This document shows, one piece after another, positions 7,886 through 14,964 of a DNA stretch of 34,953 nucleotides. Numbering within the stretch: the first letter of the stretch is position 1; each line of letters starts with the position of its first letter. The position numbers were made by a program, and so were the translations under genes. Origin of the DNA: Oscillospiraceae bacterium (GTDB lineage Bacteria; Bacillota; Clostridia; Oscillospirales; Ruminococcaceae); assembly GCA_017536405.1 (NCBI GenBank), contig JAFXHL010000027.1:1-34953 (forward strand), written 5' to 3'. The notes under the pieces were generated by a model. That model was given only the letters and a program-made list of their open reading frames with translations, ran no database searches and was not told the DNA's origin.

Positions 7886-8689
7886 TTATTCTTCGTCTTC
7901 GCTTACTTCGATTGTGCAGACATCATAACCGAACCACTTTTCAGAAATCTTTGCGAATGTGCCGTCCTTGACCATTTCTTCAAGTGTTGCCTGAACTTCA
8001 TCGCGGAGTTCTGTGTTTCCGAGAAGGAAACCAACGCCATACTGTTCTTCAACGATAGGTTCTTCGAGAATAACGAATTCGCCTTCTCTGCCTTCCATCT
8101 GGAATCTTGCAACGCCGATATCCATAGCGATTGCATCAACTGAACCGGCGTCAAGGTCCATAAATGCTGTGTTATACTGTGAACATGTCATAAGTTCCTT
8201 GAAAGACGCCTTAAGGTCTGCGAATTCTTCGCCGTTGAGTGCGTTGAGCGCTGCTGAGTCAGCCTGTGCTGTAACATACTTTCCTGCGAGATCAGCCTGT
8301 GTCTTTATTCCCGAATCAGCCTTTACAACGAATACCTGTGAGTTATCCATATAAGCAGATGTCCATGTGTATTTGTCTTCTCTGCCGTTCATTGTAAAGC
8401 CGTTCCAGATACAGTCGATTGAGCCTGAAGAAAGTTCAAGGTCCTTTGAGTTCCAGTCGATAGGCTGAAGCTTGATTTCCTTGCCCATGCGCTTAGCACA
8501 TTCTTCTGCCATTTCGATATCGAAGCCTGTGTATCCGCCGTCTTCGTCAACATAGCCGAAGGGAGGGAAATCCTGGTCGAAACCGACTGTAAATGTGTTG
8601 TCTTCTTTTTTCTGGTCAGCACATCCGATGAGAGCCGCAACAAGTGTGAGCCCTACAACAGCGATTGCTGTAAACTTCTTAAAATTCAT
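7886..8689 (-). CDS. Polar amino acid ABC transporter substrate-binding lipoprotein
   Basis: A 267-residue extracellular binding protein (SBP family 3). The signal peptide ends in lipobox LIGC, giving membrane anchoring by lipidation. Family features include FTVGFDQDFPPFGYVDEDG, GFDIEMAEECAKRMGK and NGREDKYTWTSAYM, which corresponds to the substrate-carboxylate-binding arginine region. The ATG at 8689 is preferred because GAGGAG (8697-8703) is 7 nt upstream; an in-frame TTG at 8695 would overlap that site. It is the first gene of the operon and is followed by a leaky terminator. The sequence does not decide which amino acid is bound. Confidence 0.93.
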   Translation of the reverse strand: MNFKKFTAIAVVGLTLVAALIGCADQKKEDNTFTVGFDQDFPPFGYVDEDGGYTGFDIEMAEECAKRMGKEIKLQPIDWNSKDLELSSGSIDCIWNGFTMNGREDKYTWTSAYMDNSQVFVVKADSGIKTQADLAGKYVTAQADSAALNALNGEEFADLKASFKELMTCSQYNTAFMDLDAGSVDAIAMDIGVARFQMEGREGEFVILEEPIVEEQYGVGFLLGNTELRDEVQATLEEMVKDGTFAKISEKWFGYDVCTIEVSEDEE

Positions 8690-8717
8690 AACCAATACTC
8701 CTCAAAATAAAAATCAT

Positions 8718-8737
8718 ATGTGATTATGTTATCACAT
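8718..8737. promoter_or_regulatory. Crp/Fnr-type palindrome over the -10 box
   Basis: ATGTGAT-TATGTT-ATCACAT is a perfect 7-bp-arm inverted repeat with the TGTGA-N6-TCACA layout known for Crp/Fnr-family sites. It covers the -10 element of the ABC operon promoter, a position fitting repression. The regulator is not in the window. Confidence 0.5.
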
Positions 8738-8754
8738 CATTATGATAAAGTCAA
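8726..8754 (-). promoter_or_regulatory. Promoter of the amino acid ABC operon
   Basis: Minus strand: TTGACT (8749-8754), 17-bp spacer, TAACAT (8726-8731), 36 bp before the SBP start codon. Confidence 0.7.
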
Positions 8755-8838
8755 CCAAAAGCAGAAATAATCGTCATTTTCAATACAAATGACAACAGGC
8801 AGGTTGAAAAAATTATAGTATATTATGCCAAAATCAAA

Positions 8839-8878
8839 GCCACATACCCGAATTTTCGGATATGTGGCATTTTTTTTA
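8839..8878. terminator. Terminator hairpin between the chemoreceptor and the ABC operon
   Basis: GCCACATA-CCCGAA (8839-8852) pairs with TTCGG-A-TATGTGGC (8855-8868). T8 follows on the plus strand; on the minus strand the tail is CTTTGATTTT. It ends the minus-strand chemoreceptor transcript with a poorer T tract. Confidence 0.65.
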
Positions 8879-10696
8879 AACCTTGAATCTTGAGACTTCT
8901 TTCTGCAATGCTACCGCCTGTTCTCTTAAATAATTGCTTGATGCGGCACTTTCTTCTGCCGACGCGGAATTTGACTGAATAGCGTTTGTTATGTTTTCAA
9001 GACCTGTATTGATTTCGTTTATCGCAACAGCCTGTTCTCTTGATGCTTCTGAAATATTTTCCATAAGCTGTGAGAATTCGTCGATTGATTCGCTGATTAT
9101 ATCAAACGACTGTTCTGTTTCTTCGGCAACCTTAACACCATGATTAACGGCAAGACTGCTCTTTTCGATAAGTTCCATAGTTTCCTGTGCGGCTTCCGAT
9201 GAACGCGCCGCGAGTGTTCTTACTTCATCGGCAACAACCGCAAATCCCTGTCCCGCTTCGCCCGCTCTTGCGGCTTCAACTGCGGCATTGAGGGCTAAGA
9301 TATTTGTCTGGAATGCAATGTCTTCGATAACTTCAACGATATTCTGAATTTCATCTGATGTAGCCTTGATTTCTTCCATCGACCTTGTCATTTCAGAGAT
9401 TGTTCTTCCGCCGTTATCAATGCTTTCAACAACGCTTTCCATAAGTCTTGATGCCTTTTCGGTATCTTCACTGTTTCTGTCAACAGTCGACTTGATATCA
9501 GATGTCATTGAGTTTATCTGTTCAATTGAAGCGGCTTCGTGTGATGCGTTTTCAGCGAGAAGCTGTGCTCCTGATGTAAGAGAATTCGAGCCGTTTAAAA
9601 CCTGACTTCCGACTGTGTTTATCTTCGACATTGTTGTTTTAAGGTTATCGCTTATTCCGTCGAGCGATTTTCTTATATCGATAAAGTCGCCCGAGTATTC
9701 AACATCGCTCTTTACATTGAGGTTACCCTTTGAAAGTTCTGTTAAAACATTATGTATATCGCCTATGTAGAGTGAAAGTGTTTCAACAGTTCTTGCGAGT
9801 GATTCATAAAGAACCTGTGTTTCGTCGCCTCTTTCGTTTTCTTCACACTTTGATTTGATATCGCCTTCAGAAAGAAGTGTAAGTCTTTTAGCGGCGTCTG
9901 AAACAGGTTTTGAAATCTGTCCCGCAACTATAAATGAGCATACAAGCGTTGCAATTACACTTACTACAAAAATAATTATGAGAACTGTTTTAAGAAAATT
10001 ATATGACTTTAAAATCTGGTCGTGACCTGCGGCATAGACTACATAAAGTCCCCCACTGATTTCGTATGAACAGATGAGTGTATCTCCGCCGAAGAATTTG
10101 CTTTCTGTATCAAAAGCCTCTCCTTCGCTTTCAATGACTGATGTCATAAGGTCTGTGAATTTATATGCCTTATCGGCTGTCATTTCTTCCTTGATTTCGC
10201 CCGATGTTATAACGATATTTCCATAAGCGTCGGCAACGAATACAAGTTCGCCTTCCTTTCCGGACATTCCCGAAATATAGGCGCCGAGATAATCATATGT
10301 AAGTTCGCCTAAAAGTATATCTGTTCCGTCGTTATATGCTACAAGTGTTACGACCTCATTAGCCTCATTCTCAACAGCAGGGAGGAATGTCATCTCTCCC
10401 TCAGGGATTGATGATGTTATCGCGACATAATCCTCAAGGTCATAAAGGTCATCTGAAAGATAACTTAAATTTTCAAATGCCGAATCTTCTCCCTCCTGCA
10501 TAGCCTCAAGGAGATATTCATATTCGCCTTCAAGCGATGAAGCAACGCTTTCTGAAATATTACTTCCGAGTTTGACGCCATCACCATAAGAAACCTTCTT
10601 AGCGCCTATCGTTGAAACAAGCGTCATCAAAAGACCTGTCGCTATAACAGCAACCGCGCAAAGACGCATTATTCTTCCTCTGATAGTAGTTCTCAT
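8876..10696 (-). CDS. Methyl-accepting chemotaxis protein
   Basis: A 606-residue transmembrane chemoreceptor. Order: membrane segment at ~10-30, extracellular sensor ~35-235 with Cache-like features ([18 protein letters not shown]), second membrane segment ~238-262, HAMP linker, and a long cytoplasmic coiled-coil signalling domain. The hairpin tip [20 protein letters not shown], contacted by CheA and CheW, and the following [15 protein letters not shown] are clear. A GAAAGGAAG ribosome site precedes ATG 10696. It lies 18 bp after the patatin-like gene, so the two are co-transcribed. No chemotaxis or flagellar gene lies nearby, and the ligand is unknown. Confidence 0.95.
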   Translation of the reverse strand: MRTTIRGRIMRLCAVAVIATGLLMTLVSTIGAKKVSYGDGVKLGSNISESVASSLEGEYEYLLEAMQEGEDSAFENLSYLSDDLYDLEDYVAITSSIPEGEMTFLPAVENEANEVVTLVAYNDGTDILLGELTYDYLGAYISGMSGKEGELVFVADAYGNIVITSGEIKEEMTADKAYKFTDLMTSVIESEGEAFDTESKFFGGDTLICSYEISGGLYVVYAAGHDQILKSYNFLKTVLIIIFVVSVIATLVCSFIVAGQISKPVSDAAKRLTLLSEGDIKSKCEENERGDETQVLYESLARTVETLSLYIGDIHNVLTELSKGNLNVKSDVEYSGDFIDIRKSLDGISDNLKTTMSKINTVGSQVLNGSNSLTSGAQLLAENASHEAASIEQINSMTSDIKSTVDRNSEDTEKASRLMESVVESIDNGGRTISEMTRSMEEIKATSDEIQNIVEVIEDIAFQTNILALNAAVEAARAGEAGQGFAVVADEVRTLAARSSEAAQETMELIEKSSLAVNHGVKVAEETEQSFDIISESIDEFSQLMENISEASREQAVAINEINTGLENITNAIQSNSASAEESAASSNYLREQAVALQKEVSRFKV

Positions 10697-10714
10697 ATAA
10701 AATCTTCCTTTCGG

Positions 10715-11557
10715 TTATAAAAGATATTCCTTTACTTTGCCGAGATATTCCTCGCCGATTTTTCTGCCCAATCTGTAAACCCTTTCAAGTTCATCGGGAT
10801 TATGTTCAACCGCACCGATGTTAAGCGCCTCAGGCGGTCTGATAACGAGAATTCTTCCGCTTTCTTCAAGTTTTTTTATGCAGGCAAGTGTCTTGTTATA
10901 CATCTTGTGTCTTACTGAAATCGCCTTTATAAAATTCGGTTTATCCCTCATTGTCATTTTTATTACAGGGATGAGTTTATTCTTCTTTTTGACAAATCCT
11001 TCGGGCTGGGTAAGGATAACAACGATTTTGTCATATCCCTTTCTTATCATAAACTTAACGGGGATAGAATCTGATGTTCCGCCGTCTGAAAGGGAGTAAT
11101 TCCCTATCTTTACAGTTCTTGAAACAAGAGGCATTGATGCAGATGCACGCATCCATTCTATATCTTCTTTTCCGCCGTCCTTACATTTATGGTAAACGGG
11201 TTTTCCTGTATCCATATCCGTTGCGACAACATAGAAATCCATAGGATTCTTACTGAATGTTTCTGTATCGAAGACATCAAGTTCATCGGGAATCTGTCTG
11301 TAACAGAAATCGGCACCATAGATATCGCCCGTTTTTATCAGCGAACGGAAAGATGCATATCGCGGGTCGTTGCAGAAGCGCTTGTTGTATCTTATTGCTC
11401 TGCCTATCTGTCTTGATTTATAGTTGCATCCGAAAACAGCGCCTGCCGAAACACCGACAGCACCATCAAATTCAATTCCGTTTTCCATAAAAACATCCAT
11501 AACGCCCGCCGAGAACATCCCTCTCATCGAGCCGCCTTCAAGAACAAGACCCTTCAT
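10715..11557 (-). CDS. Patatin-like phospholipase family protein
   Basis: A 280-residue cytoplasmic serine hydrolase of the patatin/YjjU type, expected to cleave acyl esters of lipids. The N-terminal oxyanion motif GLVLEGGSMRGMFSAGV is present. The nucleophile elbow GVSAG places the serine at residue 37, and the catalytic aspartate is in LSDGGTSDSIP, completing the Ser-Asp dyad. An AAGAGGT ribosome site precedes the ATG. It is the first gene of a two-gene unit with the chemoreceptor, an unusual pairing. No signal peptide is visible. Confidence 0.9.
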   Translation of the reverse strand: MKGLVLEGGSMRGMFSAGVMDVFMENGIEFDGAVGVSAGAVFGCNYKSRQIGRAIRYNKRFCNDPRYASFRSLIKTGDIYGADFCYRQIPDELDVFDTETFSKNPMDFYVVATDMDTGKPVYHKCKDGGKEDIEWMRASASMPLVSRTVKIGNYSLSDGGTSDSIPVKFMIRKGYDKIVVILTQPEGFVKKKNKLIPVIKMTMRDKPNFIKAISVRHKMYNKTLACIKKLEESGRILVIRPPEALNIGAVEHNPDELERVYRLGRKIGEEYLGKVKEYLL

Positions 11558-11592
11558 AAAAATAAACCTCTTAAAAATACTTAGTTATAGTT

Positions 11593-11621
11593 ATTATACA
11601 CCAAAATTTTATTTTAGTCTA
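11593..11621 (-). promoter_or_regulatory. Promoter of the patatin-MCP unit
   Basis: Minus strand: TAGACT (11616-11621), 17-bp spacer, TATAAT (11593-11598). Its -35 overlaps the -35 of the divergent plus-strand promoter. Confidence 0.6.
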
Positions 11622-11648
11622 TACATTTATAAAAAATTGTGTTATAAT
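11620..11648 (+). promoter_or_regulatory. Promoter of the RGG-tailed membrane protein gene
   Basis: TATACA (11620-11625), 17-bp spacer, TATAAT (11643-11648), 34 bp before the ATG. The two divergent -35 boxes share positions 11620-11621, so polymerase can occupy only one promoter at a time. Confidence 0.6.
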
Positions 11649-11682
11649 GTAGAAAATTTTTGTTGAAAAGGAGAAAAATGCT

Positions 11683-12816
11683 ATGGCAAGAAGTGGTGGT
11701 GGCGGAAGTCGCGGTGGTGGAAGCCGTGGTGGCGGAAGTCGTGGCGGAAGAGGCGGAAGAAGCAGTTCGAGAAGAATTTCGAGAACACGCTTTCCCGGCG
11801 CTATGAGATACTCATATCTCGACAGACACGGAAATACACAGTATATCTATACTGACAGACCGATGAGGAAACAATCGGTTTTCTCACTTATATTCACACT
11901 TTTTTTCTTAATTCCTTTTATTTTTCCGATATTTATGCTGTTCGGAACATTCTCTAATGAATTTTTACCCCCTAAACCCCTTGTATCAAATGTTTCCTAT
12001 GAAACATCATATATAACGGATACAATAGATGTTATCGACAACGAAAGAGCAGTCACAGAAACGCTCAGGGATTTTCATCAGAAAACAGGTATCTGTCCTC
12101 ATGTTCTGACATTAAGCCACGATGACTGGGTAAGATACGACAGCCTAGAAAATTACTCTCTCGAAAAATATTATGATATGTTCTATGATGAAGAACATTT
12201 CCTTCTCGTTTATTCCGAATATTATTATGAGGATGACGACTATCTCGACTGGTCATGGGAATGTATCATAGGTGACGATACCATAAAGATACTTTCAGAC
12301 AGTAAAATGGATAAATTCAACGATGATTTCTATGAGGAACTTTCAAGAAGCAGTACTCCCCTTTCAGACGACCTTATAGCTATGTTCTCTGATGCGGAAA
12401 CCCGCTTTATGAAAGGTGGCGCAGATGTTGAAGGTTTACTTACCACCGGAGTATTTATACTTATCTGGGGCGGTGTTGTAGTTTTCTCAATAATATCTGT
12501 AATAAGCTCATTTATAACAAGCAGAAGAGATTATACATATGCTCCCGAGGATGATGTTTCCAAGGAGGCTTATGCATACAACAAACCTACAACCCGGATG
12601 ATGAACGGAACATTCACATCAGAAGAAGATATAAACAATATACTGAATATAGCGAAAGAACAAGGTATTAAAGTAGTCAATTTAGCGGATGATCAGCAGA
12701 CGGGTATGGATTCTCTGAACACAAGCGAATACCCCGCTCCCGATTATTCACAGTATACAGGCTCGGATTATACAGATACATCAGGCGATAATCAGGACCC
12801 CTGGGATATAAAGTAA
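11683..12816 (+). CDS. Membrane protein with N-terminal RGG repeats and TPM-like domain
   Basis: A 377-residue protein not assigned to a named family. Residues 1-35 are a Gly/Ser/Arg tail built from GSRGG units. Segment ~62-85 is hydrophobic (FSLIFTLFFLIPFIFPIFML). The domain from ~105 to 240 reads RAVTETLRDFHQKTGICPHVLTL, then VRYDSLENYSLEKYYDMFYD, resembling the TPM (Psb32/MOLO-1) fold in layout only. A second membrane segment is at ~254-278. The tail is acidic and polar, with DSLNTSEYPAPDYSQYTGSD. The start is set by AAGGAG at 11668-11673. Both membrane segments place the TPM-like domain outside and the basic RGG tail and acidic tail inside. It has its own promoter and terminator, so it is probably monocistronic. 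The function is unknown. Confidence 0.75.
   Translation: MARSGGGGSRGGGSRGGGSRGGRGGRSSSRRISRTRFPGAMRYSYLDRHGNTQYIYTDRPMRKQSVFSLIFTLFFLIPFIFPIFMLFGTFSNEFLPPKPLVSNVSYETSYITDTIDVIDNERAVTETLRDFHQKTGICPHVLTLSHDDWVRYDSLENYSLEKYYDMFYDEEHFLLVYSEYYYEDDDYLDWSWECIIGDDTIKILSDSKMDKFNDDFYEELSRSSTPLSDDLIAMFSDAETRFMKGGADVEGLLTTGVFILIWGGVVVFSIISVISSFITSRRDYTYAPEDDVSKEAYAYNKPTTRMMNGTFTSEEDINNILNIAKEQGIKVVNLADDQQTGMDSLNTSEYPAPDYSQYTGSDYTDTSGDNQDPWDIK
11692..11765 (+). repeat. Tandem 15-nt repeats encoding GSRGG
   Basis: About four imperfect copies of a 15-nt unit (GGTGGCGGAAGTCGC and variants) encode the Gly-Ser-Arg tail of the overlapping gene. Slippage could change tail length. Confidence 0.8.
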
Positions 12817-12822
12817 AAAACT

Positions 12823-12852
12823 AACGGCATCGGATTTCTGATGCCGTTTTTT
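12823..12852 (+). terminator. Terminator of the RGG-tailed membrane protein gene
   Basis: AACGGCATC (12823-12831) pairs with GATGCCGTT (12840-12848) around an 8-nt loop, followed by a T run. Confidence 0.9.
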
Positions 12853-12960
12853 GTTCTCCGCGACCACGCGTGAAAACTCAGAAACAATGGTTGTTATTTC
12901 CGAGTTCTTTTTGTTATCCTCAACAAAGTCCGTAACGATATGTTCTCCGCGACCACGCGG
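12852..12960. repeat. Intergenic direct repeat with internal hairpin
   Basis: The 19-mer TGTTCTCCGCGACCACGCG occurs exactly at 12852-12870 and 12941-12959. In the second copy CCGCG-ACCA-CGCGG forms a perfect hairpin (12947-12960). Just before it, TCCGTAACGATATGT (12929-12943) repeats the element at 3656-3670. No gene is seen here. Confidence 0.7.
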
Positions 12961-12968
12961 TAAAGCAG

Positions 12969-13016
12969 AAAGATTGTGCTTTATGCCAGGCAAACGAGCG
13001 AGCGGTGAGCCACCGC
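12969..13016. repeat. Partial copy of the 33-nt intergenic repeat
   Basis: Positions 12969-13001 match 13046-13078 at 32 of 33 bases (for example AGATTGTGCTTTATGC then GGCAAACGAGCGA). The copy is then followed by hairpin GCGGTG-AGC-CACCGC (13002-13016) instead of the rest of the palindrome seen in the second copy. Confidence 0.7.
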
Positions 13017-13036
13017 AGGCGTATACTCCACATTCA

Positions 13037-13140
13037 ATAAAACAAAAAGATTGTGCTTTATGCTAGGCAAACGAGCGAAGGAATATGCGGATATTCCGAG
13101 CGAGTTTAACGACGCAGAAAGTGCAAGATTTTTGTTTTAT
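13037..13140. repeat. 104-bp imperfect palindrome, MITE-like
   Basis: The ends ATAAAACAAAAA (from 13037) and TTTTTGTTTTAT (to 13140) are inverted repeats, and inner segments (ATTGTGCTTT / AAAGTGCAAG; CGAGCGA / GAGCGAG) continue the symmetry. The centre is GGAATAT-GCGG-ATATTCC (13080-13097). The layout suggests a small non-autonomous element or long hairpin; no flanking target duplication was identified. Confidence 0.6.
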
Positions 13141-13171
13141 ATTAATTTTTTTTAAACTTTTGCGACAACTA

Positions 13172-13200
13172 TTGACATTTTTTCTTTATTATGATAGTAT
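13172..13200 (+). promoter_or_regulatory. Promoter of the polyamine operon leader
   Basis: TTGACA (13172-13177), 17-bp spacer, TAGTAT (13195-13200). Transcription would start about 13205-13208, at the base of the first hairpin of the leader. Confidence 0.75.
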
Positions 13201-13204
13201 GAGT

Positions 13205-13485
13205 CTGTTGTAAAAAAACAACAGGACCGTCTTCTGCGATAGCAGGAGAAAAGCCCATACGGACAGGCGGGTCAGATGCCGAAGCGATGATTTCATCGCA
13301 TTATTGATTGGGTTAAAAGCCCAAATTTTATAAGATGATAACTTTATAATCAGAAAGTCACTTGTGAAACGGTCAATAAGGTATAATCGGCAGTAGTGTC
13401 CGAAAGAAAAATACAGCCATAAGGGGCTGTTATTTCGCGTTATTGACAGCAGGTTGCTTTTATGACAACCTGCTTTTTTATTTTT
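13205..13485 (+). promoter_or_regulatory. Structured ~280-nt leader/attenuator of the polyamine operon, class not recognised
   Basis: From the promoter to the terminator no coding frame is evident, but pairing is dense. There is a 5' hairpin CTGTTGT/ACAACAG (13205-13224). Closing stem GACCGT/ACGGTC (13225-13230 with 13369-13374) encloses CTTCTGC-GATA-GCAGGAG (13231-13248), GCGATG/CATCGC (13284-13299) and TTGGG/CCCAA (13308-13324). A second stem, GTCAATAA/TTATTGAC (13372-13379 with 13440-13447), encloses ACAGCC/GGCTGT (13413-13430). The two large stems share bases 13372-13374, so they compete in part. The leader ends in a terminator 21 bp before the first gene. I looked for T-box, lysine, cobalamin, guanidine (ykkC), SAM and c-di-GMP consensus elements and found none. 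It is therefore a candidate riboswitch or other attenuator; a free-standing small RNA is the alternative. Confidence 0.6.
13448..13485 (+). terminator. Leader terminator upstream of the arginine decarboxylase gene
   Basis: AGCAGGTTG (13448-13456) pairs with CAACCTGCT (13466-13474), then TTTTTTATTTTT. An alternative pairing of GCTGT (13426-13430) with ACAGC (13446-13450) would sequester the start of the 5' arm, a plausible antiterminator. Confidence 0.85.
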
Positions 13486-13506
13486 CTCGGATTGGAAAGA
13501 TGCAGA

Positions 13507-14961
13507 ATGAATATTGAAAATCAGAAATCAGCCCCCGTTTATGAGGCACTTGAAAGACTAAGAAGACAGAGAATTGTTCCCTTTGATGTTCCGGGACACA
13601 AAAGAGGAAGAGGAAATCCCGAACTCGTTAAACTTTTGGGCGAACAGTGCGTTGGGATTGACGTAAACTCAATGAAACCGCTTGACAACTTATGTCATCC
13701 CGTTTCTGTAATCTATCAGGCAGAACAACTCGCAGCCGATGCTTTCGGTGCTGCGCACGCATTCTTTATGGTAAGCGGAACAACATCATCCGTTCAGACG
13801 ATGATTCTTGCTACCTGTAAGGCAAAGGATAAGATTATCCTTCCCCGAAATGTTCATAAGAGTGTTCTTAACGCTCTCGTTCTCTGCGGTGCTGAGCCTG
13901 TTTATGTAAACCCCGATGTTGACGAAAGAATAGGTATTGCTCTCGGTATGAACATTGACAGACTGAGAGAAACTATTGAAAAAAATCCCGATGCCGTTGC
14001 GGTTTTTGTCAATAACCCTACATATTACGGAATATGCTCTGATATGAAGGCGATTGTCGAACTCGCACACAGCCACGGAATGCAGGTTCTTGTTGACGAA
14101 GCACACGGGACTCATCTTTATTTCCACGAAAACCTGCCTATGTCCGCTATGGAAGCGGGCGCTGATATGGCAGCGGTTTCGATGCACAAATCAGGCGGAA
14201 GTCTGACGCAGAGTTCAATGCTTCTTGTAAACGAAAACATCAACATAAGATATGTTGAACAGATTATAAATCTTACACAGACAACAAGTGCATCTTATCT
14301 TCTTTTATCAAGCCTTGATATTTCAAGAAGAAACCTTGCTTTGAGAGGAAGAGAGTCTTTTGAAAAAGTAGCATCTCTCGCTGAATACGCAAGAGATGAA
14401 ATAAATTCCATAGGCGGATATTACGCCTACGGAAAAGACCTTGTAAACGGAACAAGTGTTTATGACTATGACGTTACAAAACTTTCTGTATATACAAGGG
14501 ATATAGGTCTTACAGGTATTGAAATCTATGACCTTTTACGTGATGAATACGATATTCAGATTGAATTCGGCGATATAGGAAACATCCTCGCATATATCTC
14601 GATAGGCGACAGAATTCAGGAAATCGAACGCCTTGTGGGTGCGCTCGAAGACATAAAGCGTCTTTATTCAAAGGAAGTAACACACATCCACAATTCAGAA
14701 TATATTTCACCCATAGTTGCGGCAACTCCACAGAAGGCATTCTATTCTGAAAAGAAACAGCTTCCCATTAAGGAAACAGCAGGAAAAATCTGTGGGGAAT
14801 TTGTTATGTGTTACCCTCCCGGAATACCTATTCTCGCACCCGGCGAAATGATTACAAATGAACTTACAGATTATATGCTTTTCGCAAAGGAAAAGGGATG
14901 CTCCATTCAGGGCCCCGAAGACTGCGAACTTAAAACTCTCAACGTTTTGAAGGAGGGCTAA
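13507..14961 (+). CDS. speA: Arginine decarboxylase, Orn/Lys/Arg decarboxylase family
   Basis: A 484-residue PLP enzyme of the aminotransferase-fold Orn/Lys/Arg decarboxylase family, short form without the N-terminal wing domain. Visible features: PFDVPGHKRGRGN near the N-terminus, FMVSGTTSSVQTMIL, VLVDEAHGTHLYFH (cofactor aspartate) and SMHKSGGSLTQSS with the Schiff-base lysine at about residue 228. The C-terminal domain ends in CYPPGIPILAPGE. The ATG at 13507 is chosen since GGAAAG lies 7 nt upstream; an in-frame ATG at 13462 falls inside the terminator loop. Arginine is the likely substrate because agmatine deiminase and carbamoylputrescine amidase lie in the same operon; lysine or ornithine cannot be excluded by sequence alone. 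Confidence 0.9.
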   Translation: MNIENQKSAPVYEALERLRRQRIVPFDVPGHKRGRGNPELVKLLGEQCVGIDVNSMKPLDNLCHPVSVIYQAEQLAADAFGAAHAFFMVSGTTSSVQTMILATCKAKDKIILPRNVHKSVLNALVLCGAEPVYVNPDVDERIGIALGMNIDRLRETIEKNPDAVAVFVNNPTYYGICSDMKAIVELAHSHGMQVLVDEAHGTHLYFHENLPMSAMEAGADMAAVSMHKSGGSLTQSSMLLVNENINIRYVEQIINLTQTTSASYLLLSSLDISRRNLALRGRESFEKVASLAEYARDEINSIGGYYAYGKDLVNGTSVYDYDVTKLSVYTRDIGLTGIEIYDLLRDEYDIQIEFGDIGNILAYISIGDRIQEIERLVGALEDIKRLYSKEVTHIHNSEYISPIVAATPQKAFYSEKKQLPIKETAGKICGEFVMCYPPGIPILAPGEMITNELTDYMLFAKEKGCSIQGPEDCELKTLNVLKEG

Positions 14962-14964
14962 ATT

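Noticed and set aside
7784-8143. Plus-strand open frame opposite the binding protein gene
   Set aside because: It is antisense to a gene with clear family motifs and contains the terminator hairpin.
13205-13447. T-box, lysine, cobalamin or ykkC riboswitch before the polyamine operon
   Set aside because: No T-box sequence, lysine-box core, B12 box or ykkC core could be found; short resemblances such as GGGTTAAAAGCCC or GCCGAAG lack the rest of each consensus.
13462-13506. Upstream in-frame ATG for arginine decarboxylase
   Set aside because: It lies in the terminator loop and lacks a ribosome site; the ATG at 13507 has one and matches the family N-terminus.
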